Of a DNA stretch of 64,000 nt, positions 53,462 to 63,291 are shown in pieces (within the stretch, counting starts at the first letter, position 1; each line of letters begins with the position of its first letter). Source of the stretch: an uncultured Bacteroidota bacterium (lineage in GTDB: Bacteria > Bacteroidota > Bacteroidia > Chitinophagales > Chitinophagaceae). Below the pieces are notes generated by a model. The model was not told where the DNA came from. It did not search any database and was given only the letters and a program-made list of their open reading frames with translations. The translations under genes and the position numbers were made by a program. The stretch spans positions 1 to 64,000 of the forward strand of contig CAIJFI010000015.1 in assembly GCA_903819975.1 (NCBI GenBank), given 5' to 3'.

Positions 53462-53469
53462 TATGTTTG
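53462..53469 (+). promoter_or_regulatory. -7 box of ccmC
   Basis: TATGTTTG, a full TAnnTTTG match, 46 bp before the ccmC ATG. Confidence 0.45.
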
Positions 53470-53515
53470 CAAACGATTGTTAGTTTAAGGTTTACTTGGT
53501 CTAAAACAATTAATT

Positions 53516-54196
53516 ATGCTAAGAGCAAAATGGTGGAAGGTATTGTCATTTGTATTGTTATTGTACACTTGTACTTATGGTTTTTTAGTAAAAGTTCCCC
53601 GATTAGATGATCGCATGAAAGAGTCCATTCGCAATTTCTTTTTCCATGTACCAATGTGGTTTGGAATGATGATATTGTTGTTTGTTTCTTTAGTATATGC
53701 TATAAAGTATTTAAAGTCCGGAGATTTAGTACATGATGTGTATTCATATGCCTATGCATCAATGGGCTTAGTTTTTGGAACACTAGGTATTATCACTGGT
53801 GCTTTTTGGGCCAACTATCAATGGGGAAGTCCATGGGTAGGTGATCCAAAGCAAAATGGTGCAGCTATCGCCTTACTTATTTATTTCGCCTATTTTGTTT
53901 TAAGAGGAAGTTTATTGGATGTTGAAAAACGTGCTCGTTTATCCGCAGTGTATAATATTTTTTCTTTCTTTATGCTGTTTCCAACACTTTGGATTTTACC
54001 AAGACTTACGGAGTCCTTACATCCTGGAGGTCAAGGTAGTGAAGGGAATCCTGGTATGAATGGGAAAGACATGACTGCAAATATGCGTACTGTTTTTTAT
54101 CCAGCTGTAATTGGCTGGACATTATTAGGTGTATGGATTAGCACCATTCGTATTCGTATTCAATTATTACAATTAAAGAAAGATGGTCTTTTATAA
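53516..54196 (+). CDS. ccmC: Heme exporter/cytochrome c maturation protein CcmC
   Basis: A 226-residue inner-membrane protein with about six helices. The tryptophan-rich heme loop reads NYQWGSPWVGDPKQNGA (the family form is WGTWWVWD), with flanking histidines such as FFFHVPMW. In system I maturation it passes heme to CcmE. A CcmD-like protein follows after 37 bp; ccmB lies 3 kb away at 57175-57837. Confidence 0.92.
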   Translation: MLRAKWWKVLSFVLLLYTCTYGFLVKVPRLDDRMKESIRNFFFHVPMWFGMMILLFVSLVYAIKYLKSGDLVHDVYSYAYASMGLVFGTLGIITGAFWANYQWGSPWVGDPKQNGAAIALLIYFAYFVLRGSLLDVEKRARLSAVYNIFSFFMLFPTLWILPRLTESLHPGGQGSEGNPGMNGKDMTANMRTVFYPAVIGWTLLGVWISTIRIRIQLLQLKKDGLL

Positions 54197-54233
54197 TTCA
54201 AACAAAATTTAATCAACAAATAATATAATTTAT

Positions 54234-54395
54234 ATGTTCAACTTATTACAAATGCAGGCAGTAAAAAATGAAGGTATCATGGTACAAGATGGTAAAATTT
54301 ATTTAGTGATGACTATTGTATCTATTATTTTAATAGGACTATTTATTTATGTTGCTAGCATTGACAAGAAAGTATCACAATTAGAGAAGAAATAA
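54234..54395 (+). CDS. CcmD-like small membrane protein, 53 residues
   Basis: ATG-to-TAA frame: an N-terminal amphipathic stretch (MFNLLQMQAVKNEGIM), one membrane helix (IYLVMTIVSIILIGLFIYV) and a short charged tail ending LEKK. Small single-helix proteins with a basic tail after CcmC are usually CcmD-like, which holds CcmC and CcmE together. It lies between ccmC and gdhA with gaps of 37 and 25 bp. Identity is inferred from position and layout. Confidence 0.72.
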   Translation: MFNLLQMQAVKNEGIMVQDGKIYLVMTIVSIILIGLFIYVASIDKKVSQLEKK

Positions 54396-54420
54396 TTTAA
54401 TCAATTTTTAAACGATTGTT

Positions 54421-55842
54421 ATGACAGAAAATAAGGAATATAGTTTTTTCCAAAGTGTAGAACGAAGTTTTGATAAAGCATCCCAATATACCAAGTGGGA
54501 GACTGGAATTTTAGAACAAATTAAAGCTTGCAATAGTATATATAGTATGCGTTTCCCAGTGAAAATGGACGACGGGCGTATCGAAGTTATTGAAGCATAC
54601 AGAGTGCAACACTCGCAGCATAAATCTCCATGTAAAGGAGGTATTCGTTTTAGCATGGCAGTTAACCAAGACGAGGTAATGGCATTAGCTGCTTTAATGA
54701 CTTATAAGTGTGCTATTGTGAATGTTCCATTTGGTGGAGCAAAGGGTGGGATTAAAATTAGCCCAAGATCTTTAAGCCCATATGAATTAGAAAAAATCAC
54801 AAGAAGATATACATCTGAATTAGTAAAGAAAAACTTTATTGGTCCTGGTATTGATGTGCCTGCGCCAGATTATGGAACAGGAGAGAGAGAAATGGCATGG
54901 ATTGTTGATACTTATCAATCTTTAAAGCCAGGTGAAATTGATGCTGCAGGTTGTGTAACTGGTAAACCAATTTCATTAGGTGGTGTAAGAGGTCGAAAGG
55001 AGGCTACAGGCTTAGGTGTTTTTTACGGAGTAAGAGAAGTTTGTTTAATGCCTGATGTAATGGCAAAAGCGGGTTTAACCGTTGGAATTGAAAATAAAAA
55101 TGTTATTGTTCAAGGGTTAGGTAATGTTGGTTACTATACTGCAAAATTCTTTAGAGAACATGGAGCGAAAGTTATTGCAATTGCTGAATATGAAGGAGCA
55201 ATTTATTGTAAAGAAGGATTGAATGAAGAAGCGGTTTTTCAGCATCGTAAAGCAACTGGAAGTATATTAAATTTCCCTGGTGCAACTAATATTGAGAAGA
55301 GTGCAGATGCATTAGAAATGGAATGTGACATTTTAATTCCTGCTGCATTAGAAAATGTAATTGATGGTAATAATGCACCCCGCATTAAAGCTAAAATTAT
55401 TGGAGAAGCAGCGAATGGTCCTTTAACGCCAGAAGCAGATGATGTGTTTGCTAAAAAAGGAATTTTAGTCATTCCAGATATGTACTTAAACGCAGGTGGG
55501 GTAACAGTTTCCTACTTTGAGTGGTTAAAGAATTTAAGTCACGTACGTTATGGTCGTTTAGAGAAAAGATTTACTGAGAATGCGAACATCAATATCTTAA
55601 ATCAAATTGAGGAATTGACTGGCAAAAAAGTAACAGATGCTGAAAAACAAATCATAGCACATGGTCCAGACGAAATTGATTTAGTGCATAGTGGTTTGGA
55701 AGAGACTATGATTAATGCAACTAGAGAAATTATGGATATTTGGAAAGCGAATCCTTCTATTCCAGATATGAGAACTGCGGCATATGTTTGTGCTATTGAT
55801 AAGGTAGGAACTTCTTATGCTGAATTAGGTATTTTCCCATAG
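54421..55842 (+). CDS. gdhA: Glutamate dehydrogenase family (Glu/Leu/Phe/Val dehydrogenase)
   Basis: A 473-residue NAD(P)-dependent dehydrogenase. The active-site lysine segments SPCKGGIRF and [10 protein letters not shown] are intact, followed by [21 protein letters not shown]; the Rossmann domain has [12 protein letters not shown]. The most likely reaction is reversible deamination of glutamate. Leucine dehydrogenase is less likely because of the length and the PAPDYGT context. A terminator hairpin for it lies inside the facing gene. Confidence 0.92.
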   Translation: MTENKEYSFFQSVERSFDKASQYTKWETGILEQIKACNSIYSMRFPVKMDDGRIEVIEAYRVQHSQHKSPCKGGIRFSMAVNQDEVMALAALMTYKCAIVNVPFGGAKGGIKISPRSLSPYELEKITRRYTSELVKKNFIGPGIDVPAPDYGTGEREMAWIVDTYQSLKPGEIDAAGCVTGKPISLGGVRGRKEATGLGVFYGVREVCLMPDVMAKAGLTVGIENKNVIVQGLGNVGYYTAKFFREHGAKVIAIAEYEGAIYCKEGLNEEAVFQHRKATGSILNFPGATNIEKSADALEMECDILIPAALENVIDGNNAPRIKAKIIGEAANGPLTPEADDVFAKKGILVIPDMYLNAGGVTVSYFEWLKNLSHVRYGRLEKRFTENANINILNQIEELTGKKVTDAEKQIIAHGPDEIDLVHSGLEETMINATREIMDIWKANPSIPDMRTAAYVCAIDKVGTSYAELGIFP

Positions 55843-55878
55843 TAGTTAGGGGAATAAAGAAGCAACTAAATAACATAT

Positions 55879-56349
55879 TTATAAATACTCGGGGAAATTT
55901 TGCAGCGCTTGCAGTTTCCCCGATTTTATTTGGGCACCCACCGTTTCATGCCCATTGCTAGCAAATAAAAATTCGGCTTCTAAAACTTGTTGATACTGAT
56001 ATAATTGCTGAATTGTTTTATCAGTGATAGGTACATTGGCTTCCTTGCATTCAATAATCATCCATGGTTTTGAATCTTTGTAAACAAGGATATCAAATCT
56101 TTTAGTAAGTTCTCCTAACTGTATAGATTTTTCAACTGCAATTAATGAAGCAGGATAACCACAAATTTGAACTAGATACTGCAATATATTTTGTCTAACC
56201 CATTCTTCGGGTGTGAGCATAATCCATTGTTTCCTGAAAGGGTCGAATATTTGATCTTTACTTTGTTCTTGACTATTTACAGCTCCTGTATTCTTAGTTT
56301 CATTCTTGCGAAGCTTAAAGGAATAAGATGGGTAATTTAAGGAGATCAT
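55879..56349 (-). CDS. Small HsdR_N-type (PD-(D/E)XK) domain protein
   Basis: A 156-residue protein with an N-terminal type I restriction enzyme R-like nuclease core: Glu73, Asp86 (RFDILVY), then Glu100 and Lys102 (IIECKE) match the PD-(D/E)XK pattern. There is no helicase domain or HsdM/S gene nearby, so it is not an active restriction system on its own. Stand-alone members of this family are widespread in Bacteroidota with unknown function. A nuclease or nucleic-acid-binding role is plausible. Confidence 0.82.
   Translation of the reverse strand: MISLNYPSYSFKLRKNETKNTGAVNSQEQSKDQIFDPFRKQWIMLTPEEWVRQNILQYLVQICGYPASLIAVEKSIQLGELTKRFDILVYKDSKPWMIIECKEANVPITDKTIQQLYQYQQVLEAEFLFASNGHETVGAQIKSGKLQALQNFPEYL
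55890..55931 (+). terminator. Terminator of gdhA inside the facing gene
   Basis: CGGGGAAA (55890-55897) pairs with TTTCCCCG (55915-55922), with TGCA/TGCA pairing within the loop, and then ATTTTATTT. It lies in the last codons of the HsdR_N gene. Confidence 0.75.
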
Positions 56350-56382
56350 ACAATGTCCGATAAAAATTGTAATTTAGATAAT

Positions 56383-56390
56383 CAAAGATA
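56383..56390 (-). promoter_or_regulatory. -7 box of the HsdR_N gene
   Basis: The minus strand reads TATCTTTG, a full TAnnTTTG match, 33 bp before the ATG at 56349. Confidence 0.5.
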
Positions 56391-56395
56391 CGCTT

Positions 56396-57166
56396 ATGAA
56401 AACGAAAGAAGAAATTGTATCCAACTGGCTTCCAAGGTATACTGGTGCAACGCTTGAACAATTTGGCAAATATATTTTATTGACCAATTTTAGCAATTAT
56501 GTAAACATGTTTGCCGAATGGAATGGTGTAGAAGTGATAGGAAGAGACAGACCCATGCAATGTGCTACAGCCGAAGGGATAACCATTATTAATTTTGGTA
56601 TGGGTAGCCCAGGTGCTGCAACAATTATGGATTTATTAACTGCAATTCACCCAGAGGCAGTTTTATTTTTAGGCAAGTGTGGTGGATTGAAAAGAAGAAA
56701 TACTATTGGCGACTTGATTTTGCCAATTGCAGCAATAAGAGGAGAAGGTACCTCTAATGACTATTTCCCAGCCGAAGTGCCAGCATTACCAGCTTTCGCA
56801 TTACAGAAAGCAATTTCAACTACTATACGTGATAATAATGTAGATTATTGGACAGGCACGGTATATACTACTAACCGTCGAGTTTGGGAGCATGACGATG
56901 AATTTAAAGAATACCTAACGAAGCTTCGTGCTTATGCAATTGATATGGAAACTGCTACCATTTTTACAGTAGGATTCTATAATAAAATTCCAACAGGCGC
57001 ATTGTTATTAGTGAGCGATTCACCAATGATTCCGGAGGGCGTTAAAACAGAAGCAAGTGATAGTAAAGTTACAGCTCAGTTTGTGGATCGTCATTTAAGA
57101 ATTGGAATTGAGTCATTGAAACAATTAATCAATAACGGACAAACAGTAAGGCATTTGCAATTTTAG
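56396..57166 (+). CDS. amn: AMP nucleosidase (short type)
   Basis: A 256-residue phosphorylase-fold hydrolase, probably releasing adenine from AMP. Features: FGMGSPGAATIMDLL, LGKCGGLKRR, and AIDMETATIF with the family Glu/Asp. E. coli Amn is about 484 residues with a regulatory N-terminal domain, which is missing here; the short form is usual in this phylum. It is cytoplasmic. It diverges from the HsdR_N gene with 46 bp between them. Confidence 0.88.
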   Translation: MKTKEEIVSNWLPRYTGATLEQFGKYILLTNFSNYVNMFAEWNGVEVIGRDRPMQCATAEGITIINFGMGSPGAATIMDLLTAIHPEAVLFLGKCGGLKRRNTIGDLILPIAAIRGEGTSNDYFPAEVPALPAFALQKAISTTIRDNNVDYWTGTVYTTNRRVWEHDDEFKEYLTKLRAYAIDMETATIFTVGFYNKIPTGALLLVSDSPMIPEGVKTEASDSKVTAQFVDRHLRIGIESLKQLINNGQTVRHLQF

Positions 57167-57174
57167 ATAAGGTC

Positions 57175-57837
57175 CTAGTCTTTCCACAAAAATGGGAATA
57201 GTATGTAGGCAAGTGCGATTATCATAAGGTCAAATCCGCCTAGCATTCCAACCAATTGAGGCAATCCATTTTGTACCACATCGGCAAATGCAATATTTGC
57301 AATGCGCATTAATAAAAGAATCTGAGGTATAATTAATGGGAATCCTAATATTGCCATAATTGCAGAAGGCTGTTGTGCTTTTGCAGCAATCGCTGCAAGG
57401 AAGCTAAATACAAGGCTTAAGCTAATACCACCTAGGCAACTGATGCCAAAAAATAACAATCCATGTTGTAGGGGGTTGCCTAATAACAATGTAAATAATA
57501 ATAAGCTTAGGCCACTCATAAGCACCATTAAGATACTGTTGTAAATAAGCTTAGAGAAAATAAAATGTATTGGACTTGCAATCGTATAAAAATAAAGCAT
57601 GCGACCGCGCCCTTCTTGTAAAAAACTACGGGCAACAGCATTAATACAAATAAATAAAAGGATTACCCAATATAAGCCATTCCAAACCTTATCATCTGGT
57701 TGACCCATTGTTAAATAAATAACAAAAGTAGTAGAAGCGATATATAATAATATTCCAAAAAAGGCATACTGCTGACGGAATTCCAACAGCAAATCTTTTT
57801 TAAGTAAAGTGAATATATTTTTTATTTGCTCGCGCAT
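57175..57837 (-). CDS. ccmB: Heme exporter protein CcmB
   Basis: A 220-residue inner-membrane protein with about six helices: [22 protein letters not shown] at the start, and [15 protein letters not shown], which is typical of CcmB. It is the membrane partner of CcmA in the heme-handling ABC transporter of system I; ccmA is not in this window. It overlaps the tdk 3' end by 16 bp. Confidence 0.9.
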   Translation of the reverse strand: MREQIKNIFTLLKKDLLLEFRQQYAFFGILLYIASTTFVIYLTMGQPDDKVWNGLYWVILLFICINAVARSFLQEGRGRMLYFYTIASPIHFIFSKLIYNSILMVLMSGLSLLLFTLLLGNPLQHGLLFFGISCLGGISLSLVFSFLAAIAAKAQQPSAIMAILGFPLIIPQILLLMRIANIAFADVVQNGLPQLVGMLGGFDLMIIALAYILFPFLWKD

Positions 57838-58385
57838 ATTCTACATCTAGGTTCGTAATTATTTTTTTCACCTAATACAACGGTGCCGCCTTCTTCGCTA
57901 GTTCGATAAGATATATTTGCTAGATGACCACATTGAACACAAATAGCATGAAGCTTAGTGATAAAGTCGGCGATAGATAATAATTGAGGCATTGGTCCAA
58001 ATGGCTTGCCTAAATAATCCATATCTAAGCCTGCAACAATTACTCTTTTGCCTTGCATTGCTAATTGTTCTGCAACACGAATCACATCTTCATCAAAAAA
58101 TTGTGCTTCATCTATTCCAACCACTTCTGCATTTTCGGCTAGTAATAAAATTTTACTTGAATGGTCCACTGGGGTAGAGGGGATTGAATTTGCATCATGA
58201 CTTACTACTTTATTTTGATCGTAGCGTGTATCAATTGCTGGCTTATAAATTTCAACTTTTAGGTTAGCAATTTTAGCACGTTTTAATCGTCTAATTAATT
58301 CTTCTGTTTTACCGCTAAACATACTTCCGCAAATAACTTCGATAAAGCCTCTTTTCTCACCTCTAATATTCTGTTCGATAAACAT
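57822..58385 (-). CDS. tdk: Thymidine kinase
   Basis: A 187-residue type II thymidine kinase. P-loop GSMFSGKT at 20-27, [13 protein letters not shown], and a C-terminal zinc site (CVQCG ... CRIC). It makes dTMP from thymidine. The ATG at 58385 gives a normal length. The gene ends 16 bp inside ccmB. Confidence 0.95.
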   Translation of the reverse strand: MFIEQNIRGEKRGFIEVICGSMFSGKTEELIRRLKRAKIANLKVEIYKPAIDTRYDQNKVVSHDANSIPSTPVDHSSKILLLAENAEVVGIDEAQFFDEDVIRVAEQLAMQGKRVIVAGLDMDYLGKPFGPMPQLLSIADFITKLHAICVQCGHLANISYRTSEEGGTVVLGEKNNYEPRCRICASK

Positions 58386-58450
58386 ATCTTCTTCTTAATT
58401 ATTTTTAAATAGACGCCTATTTATAAGCCCCAAAAGTAAACATTCCTAGC

Positions 58451-59701
58451 TTAAGACCTATCTAATTGTTTAACAATTTCGGCAATAGTTTTTTGGGTAG
58501 CTCCGGCATTGTCTAAAATGTATTTTTTTGCGTTTTGGCAAACATGTTCATAATGGCCTGCAGTCTGCAATAGCTCATTTAAATGCATCACAAATGCTGA
58601 CTCATTATTAATACGGTACCCTCCATGCGCATTCCTTAAACCAATTGCCTCCTTGTATTTATTGTCGTTATATCCCCAAATTACAGGTTTCCCAAAAGCT
58701 GCTGGTTCTAGTACATTATGAATGCCATCTTTTCCAAAACCACCTCCAACATAACTTATAAAAGCATATTGGTAAAGCGTTCTTAACAAGCCAATGCTGT
58801 CAACAATTAAAACAATGGCTTTATTTTGTTTAACGCCTGAATCCAATAATTGCGTAAGTGTAATTGCATTAGGAAATAAACGTTTACAACCCTCAATACT
58901 TTTTGAGTCCACATGATGCGGAACAATGATCCAATTGAATTGATTATAGTGAGCTGAAGTTTTGTATAAAATTTGATGATCCTCCTGCCAAGTGCTTCCT
59001 GCAACAATATTTTTGTGATTACTCAAAAGTGCCATCCAGTCAATTGCATTGGTCTCATTTGCAGTTTGTAATACACGATCAAAACGCGTGTCGCCAGTTA
59101 TAAATACGCGTATTTTTTTTGAAACAGAAGTTATTAATTCGTATGCTTCACGATCTTGTACTAAAATACTTGTAAATAAAGACAACATGTTTTTATAAAA
59201 ACCACCATACCATTTAAAAAATATTTGATTTGGACGGAAAATTGCAGAAGCTAAAATGGTTGGAATATTTCTAGATTTTGCTTCACTTAAATAGTATAAC
59301 CAAAATTCGTATTTTATGAAGACTATTAATTTGGGATTTACCATGTTTAAAAACGCTGCAGCATTATGTTCACCATCAAAAGGGAGATAAGTTACTACAT
59401 CAACTGCAGGATCATTTTTTCGATGTAGGTATCCCGAAGGAGAAAAAAATGTAAGCCAAATTTTATAGTCAGGATATTTTAGTTTGATGGCTTCAATAAT
59501 TGGTAATCCTTGTTCAAATTCTCCATAAGAAGCTGCATGAATCCAAACTATTGAATGTCCTTGTACCTTATTTTGTTCTTGGGCAATTTCTTCCCAAACC
59601 ATATTTTGTCCAATTGACCATTGTTTGGCCTTAGGGTTGAATAAACCTAGTAGTTTGGCTATTTTAGGATAGCAAAATAGGAATAGCTTGTACAATAGCA
59701 T
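58451..59701 (-). CDS. waaA: 3-deoxy-D-manno-octulosonic acid transferase
   Basis: A 416-residue GT-B enzyme that adds Kdo to lipid IVA at the inner membrane. WIHAASYGEFEQGLPI near residue 52 has the conserved Glu, with AGSTWQEDHQIL, VPHHV and GGGFGKDGIHNVLEPAAFG later. An N-terminal hydrophobic stretch anchors it. Mono- or bifunctional Kdo transfer is not decided. Together with lpxB and LptF/G it shows that LPS is made. Confidence 0.95.
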   Translation of the reverse strand: MLLYKLFLFCYPKIAKLLGLFNPKAKQWSIGQNMVWEEIAQEQNKVQGHSIVWIHAASYGEFEQGLPIIEAIKLKYPDYKIWLTFFSPSGYLHRKNDPAVDVVTYLPFDGEHNAAAFLNMVNPKLIVFIKYEFWLYYLSEAKSRNIPTILASAIFRPNQIFFKWYGGFYKNMLSLFTSILVQDREAYELITSVSKKIRVFITGDTRFDRVLQTANETNAIDWMALLSNHKNIVAGSTWQEDHQILYKTSAHYNQFNWIIVPHHVDSKSIEGCKRLFPNAITLTQLLDSGVKQNKAIVLIVDSIGLLRTLYQYAFISYVGGGFGKDGIHNVLEPAAFGKPVIWGYNDNKYKEAIGLRNAHGGYRINNESAFVMHLNELLQTAGHYEHVCQNAKKYILDNAGATQKTIAEIVKQLDRS

Positions 59702-59740
59702 GGAATGTGGTTGTTAGGGCAAAAATCAGTCTTTTTATTG

Positions 59741-59748
59741 TAATTTTG
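59741..59748 (+). promoter_or_regulatory. -7 box of the DegT aminotransferase gene
   Basis: TAATTTTG, a full TAnnTTTG match, 14 bp before the ATG at 59763. Confidence 0.5.
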
Positions 59749-59762
59749 CTAAAATTTATAGG

Positions 59763-60890
59763 ATGCGAAAAATTCAGATGGTTGACACCAAAACGCAGTA
59801 CTTAGCTATTAAGGATCAAGTTGATGCAGCAATACACGAGGTGTTAGATTCAGCGGCATATATTAATGGTAAATCAGTTAAGGATTTTGCTCAAAATTTG
59901 GGCAGCTATTTGGGTACAGCAAATGTGATTCCTTGTGCAAATGGAACAGATGCTTTACAAATTGCCATGATGGCGTTGGATTTACAACCTGGCGACGAAG
60001 TTATTACACCTTCTTTCACATATATCGCAACTACCGAAGTGGTGGCGTTGCTTAAATTAACACCTGTTTTTGTTGACGTAGACCCTGTGACCTATTGCAT
60101 GGATATTGAAAGCTTAAAAAAAGCAATCACTCCAAAAACAAAAGCAATTGTGCCCGTACATTTATATGGACAAGCTGCTCCAATGGAAGAGATAATGGCT
60201 ATTGCAAAGCAACATAATATTTATGTAATTGAAGATAACGCACAAGCAATTGGTTGCGACTATACTTTTTCTGACGGCACTAAAAAGAAAACTGGAACTA
60301 TTGGCCATATCGGAGCAACTTCTTTTTATCCAAGTAAAAATTTAGGGGCATTTGGAGACGGAGGTGCATTATTTACAAACGATAAAGCATTGGCCAATAA
60401 AATGGCGATGATTGCAAATCATGGTCAGTCAGAAAGATATTACCATGATGTAGTTGGATGTAACTCCAGATTGGATTCTATACAAGCAGCAATTTTAAAT
60501 ATTAAACTGGCACATTTGGATGAATATAGCAATGCTAGGCAAGCTGTAGCAAAATATTATACAAATGCTTTTGCTAGTATCGAGCAAATAATTACACCAG
60601 CAATCGGAAAATATACAACACATGTGTTTCATCAATATACCATGCAGTTAAAGGGAGTAAATAGAGAAAAATTTATTGCTCACTTAGCTGCGAAAGATAT
60701 TCCATGTATGATTTATTATCCAGTGCCAGGTCATTTGCAAAAAATGTTTGGCAATCAAAATAATCAACATTGGGATTTGCCAGTTACAGATCAATTAACA
60801 CCTTGTGTTTGTTCTTTGCCAATTCATACTGAAATGGATGAGGAGCAATTGTCTTATATTGTGGAAGGCGTTAAATCTTTTTTTAATTAA
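59763..60890 (+). CDS. DegT/DnrJ/EryC1/StrS sugar aminotransferase
   Basis: A 375-residue PLP enzyme predicted to aminate a nucleotide-linked keto sugar. The Schiff-base lysine is Lys192 in FYPSKNLGAFGDGG; PSFTYIATTEV and EDNAQAIG support the family. It starts the polysaccharide/nucleotide-sugar operon running to the right edge (24 bp to ugd). Position of the amino group and the sugar are unknown. Confidence 0.92.
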   Translation: MRKIQMVDTKTQYLAIKDQVDAAIHEVLDSAAYINGKSVKDFAQNLGSYLGTANVIPCANGTDALQIAMMALDLQPGDEVITPSFTYIATTEVVALLKLTPVFVDVDPVTYCMDIESLKKAITPKTKAIVPVHLYGQAAPMEEIMAIAKQHNIYVIEDNAQAIGCDYTFSDGTKKKTGTIGHIGATSFYPSKNLGAFGDGGALFTNDKALANKMAMIANHGQSERYYHDVVGCNSRLDSIQAAILNIKLAHLDEYSNARQAVAKYYTNAFASIEQIITPAIGKYTTHVFHQYTMQLKGVNREKFIAHLAAKDIPCMIYYPVPGHLQKMFGNQNNQHWDLPVTDQLTPCVCSLPIHTEMDEEQLSYIVEGVKSFFN

Positions 60891-60914
60891 TTACCTCTAA
60901 CAAAATCTAAGTAA

Positions 60915-62240
60915 ATGAAAATAGCAGTAGTAGGGACGGGCTATGTAGGCTTGGTAACAGGCACTTGTTTTGCTGAGACGGGCAATAAGGTTACTTGCGT
61001 GGATATTGACAAGAGTAAGGTAGAAAAATTAAGTGGTGGACAGATAACCATTTATGAGCCAGGTTTAGAAAAGATTTTCTTAAGAAATATCAAAGAGAGT
61101 AGATTAAAATTTACCACTCAACTAGAAGAAGCAATAGAAGATGCAGAGATTATTTTTTTAGCATTGCCAACACCTCCGGGTGCGGATGGTAGTGCGGATT
61201 TAAAGTATGTCTTGGATGTAGCGGATCATTTAGGAAAAATATTAAAGGGGTATAAAGTAATTGTAAATAAAAGCACCGTGCCAGTAGGTACAGCGGATAA
61301 AGTAAGTGCTGCGATTGCAAAAAATTACACAGGTGAATATGATGTTGTAAGCAACCCCGAGTTTTTAAGAGAGGGCGTTGCGGTGGATGATTTCATGAAG
61401 CCCGACAGAGTGGTTGTGGGCACGAGATCAGAAAGAGCTAAGAAACTAATGAGCGATTTATATGCGCCATTTGTTAGACAGGGTAATCCGGTAATTTTTA
61501 TGGATGAGCGTAGCTCGGAGTTGACTAAATATGCAGCCAATAGTTTCCTTGCCACTAAGATTTCATTTATGAATGAGATTGCACAATTGTGTGAGCGCAT
61601 GGGAGCGGATGTGGATATGGTAAGAAGAGGAATTGGAAGTGATGACAGAATTGGAAAAAGATTTTTATTCCCAGGGATTGGATATGGAGGTTCTTGTTTT
61701 CCTAAGGATGTGCAAGCATTAATCATGTCATCGGATGAAGTGGGATATGATTTTGAGATATTAAAAGCAGTTGAAAAAGTAAACGCCAATCAAAAAATAC
61801 ATTTAGTTGAAAAGATAAAGGCCTATTATAATAATAATTTACAAGGCAAGCATTTTGCTTTGTGGGGCCTAGCCTTTAAGCCAAATACGGACGATATTAG
61901 AGAAGCACCAGCATTAAGTATTATTGATGCATTAACAAGTGCAGGCGCTACAGTAACAGCGTATGATCCTGAAGCCATGGCTAATGTAAAGGGGCAAATT
62001 GGAGATAAGATTAAATATGCCGATAATCAATACCAAGCATTGGAAGGCGCTGCCGCTTTAATTATTGCTACAGAATGGAGTGAGTTTAGAACACCTGATT
62101 TTGAATTAATGGATCAGAAATTAAATGAAAACAAAATCATTTTTGATGGCAGAAATTTATTTGATGTAGCAAAGATGAATGAGTTAGGATATCATTATGA
62201 AAGTATTGGAAGAGCGGACTCAAACAAGAAAAATAAATAA
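60915..62240 (+). CDS. ugd: UDP-glucose 6-dehydrogenase
   Basis: A 441-residue enzyme that oxidises UDP-glucose twice to UDP-glucuronate. Rossmann motif [10 protein letters not shown] at 7-16 and catalytic Cys261 in [10 protein letters not shown]. Its product is the substrate of the enzyme encoded next. The longest frame of the next gene overlaps its 3' end, but the chosen start does not. Confidence 0.95.
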   Translation: MKIAVVGTGYVGLVTGTCFAETGNKVTCVDIDKSKVEKLSGGQITIYEPGLEKIFLRNIKESRLKFTTQLEEAIEDAEIIFLALPTPPGADGSADLKYVLDVADHLGKILKGYKVIVNKSTVPVGTADKVSAAIAKNYTGEYDVVSNPEFLREGVAVDDFMKPDRVVVGTRSERAKKLMSDLYAPFVRQGNPVIFMDERSSELTKYAANSFLATKISFMNEIAQLCERMGADVDMVRRGIGSDDRIGKRFLFPGIGYGGSCFPKDVQALIMSSDEVGYDFEILKAVEKVNANQKIHLVEKIKAYYNNNLQGKHFALWGLAFKPNTDDIREAPALSIIDALTSAGATVTAYDPEAMANVKGQIGDKIKYADNQYQALEGAAALIIATEWSEFRTPDFELMDQKLNENKIIFDGRNLFDVAKMNELGYHYESIGRADSNKKNK

Positions 62241-62280
62241 GACTCAAGTCATCAATAAGCAATATTTAACAAGTAGTAAC

Positions 62281-63261
62281 ATGAGTCAAAAAAGAATATT
62301 AATTACAGGAGCAGCCGGATTTTTAGGATCACATTTAAGTGATCGCTTTATAAAGGAAGGTTACTATGTAATTGCAATGGATAATTTAATTACGGGCGAT
62401 ATGATGAATATCGAACATTTATTAACGAATCCTAATTTTGAATTTATTCATCATGACGTTACTAAGTATATTGAGATAGAAGGCACATTGGATTATATAT
62501 TACACTTTGCATCACCAGCAAGCCCAATTGATTATTTAAAAATACCTATACAGACTTTAAAAGTAGGTGCAATGGGTACGCATAATTTATTGGGTCTAGC
62601 AAAAGCAAAGGGTGCAAGAATATTGGTGGCAAGTACGAGTGAAGTTTATGGCGATCCTTTGGTGCATCCACAAACCGAGGAGTACTGGGGTAATGTAAAT
62701 CCGGTGGGTCCAAGAGGTGTGTATGACGAAGCAAAACGTTATATGGAAAGCATCACCATGGCTTACCACACTTTTCATCATGTAGAAACAAGAATCATTA
62801 GAATCTTTAATACCTATGGTCCAAGAATGCGCCTGAATGATGGCCGTGCATTACCTGCATTTATTGGTCAAGCATTAAGAGGCGAGGACATGACGGTTTT
62901 TGGAGATGGTTCACAAACAAGAAGCTTTTGTTATGTGGATGATTTAGTAGAAGGTATTTATAGATTATTATTAAGTGACTATTCAAGTCCCGTGAATATT
63001 GGAAACCCGAATGAAATTAGCTTAAAGGATTTTGCAGAAGAAGTATTGAAATTAACAGGATCTACTGTTAAAATTGTTTACAAGGAATTACCTGTAGACG
63101 ATCCTAAGCAAAGACAACCAGATATCACAAAAGCAAAAACATTATTAGGCTGGGAGCCAAAAGTAGATCGTGCCGAAGGTTTAAAGAAAACCTACGATTA
63201 CTTTAAAGCATTGCCACCAAGCGAGTGGACTAAACTTCCGAAAGAGTTTACTTCTAAATAA
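62281..63261 (+). CDS. UDP-glucuronate decarboxylase (UDP-xylose synthase)
   Basis: A 326-residue SDR enzyme. [14 protein letters not shown] (NAD motif), [20 protein letters not shown] and [11 protein letters not shown] place the catalytic Tyr148 and Lys152. The SPIDY and GVYDEAKR contexts mark the UXS branch rather than UDP-galactose epimerase. It turns UDP-glucuronate into UDP-xylose, so ugd and this gene form a pathway. The ATG at 62281 is chosen over an extension into ugd. Confidence 0.9.
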   Translation: MSQKRILITGAAGFLGSHLSDRFIKEGYYVIAMDNLITGDMMNIEHLLTNPNFEFIHHDVTKYIEIEGTLDYILHFASPASPIDYLKIPIQTLKVGAMGTHNLLGLAKAKGARILVASTSEVYGDPLVHPQTEEYWGNVNPVGPRGVYDEAKRYMESITMAYHTFHHVETRIIRIFNTYGPRMRLNDGRALPAFIGQALRGEDMTVFGDGSQTRSFCYVDDLVEGIYRLLLSDYSSPVNIGNPNEISLKDFAEEVLKLTGSTVKIVYKELPVDDPKQRQPDITKAKTLLGWEPKVDRAEGLKKTYDYFKALPPSEWTKLPKEFTSK

Positions 63262-63291
63262 ATCAATACATCTAATTCTAACAATAACAAT

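Noticed and set aside
55879..56349. A restriction-modification system
   Set aside because: Only a single HsdR_N-like domain is present; no HsdM, HsdS or helicase part lies nearby.
62197..62280. Upstream start for the UDP-xylose synthase inside ugd
   Set aside because: The sequence before 62281 is not SDR-like and lies in another gene; the ATG at 62281 starts right before the NAD motif.
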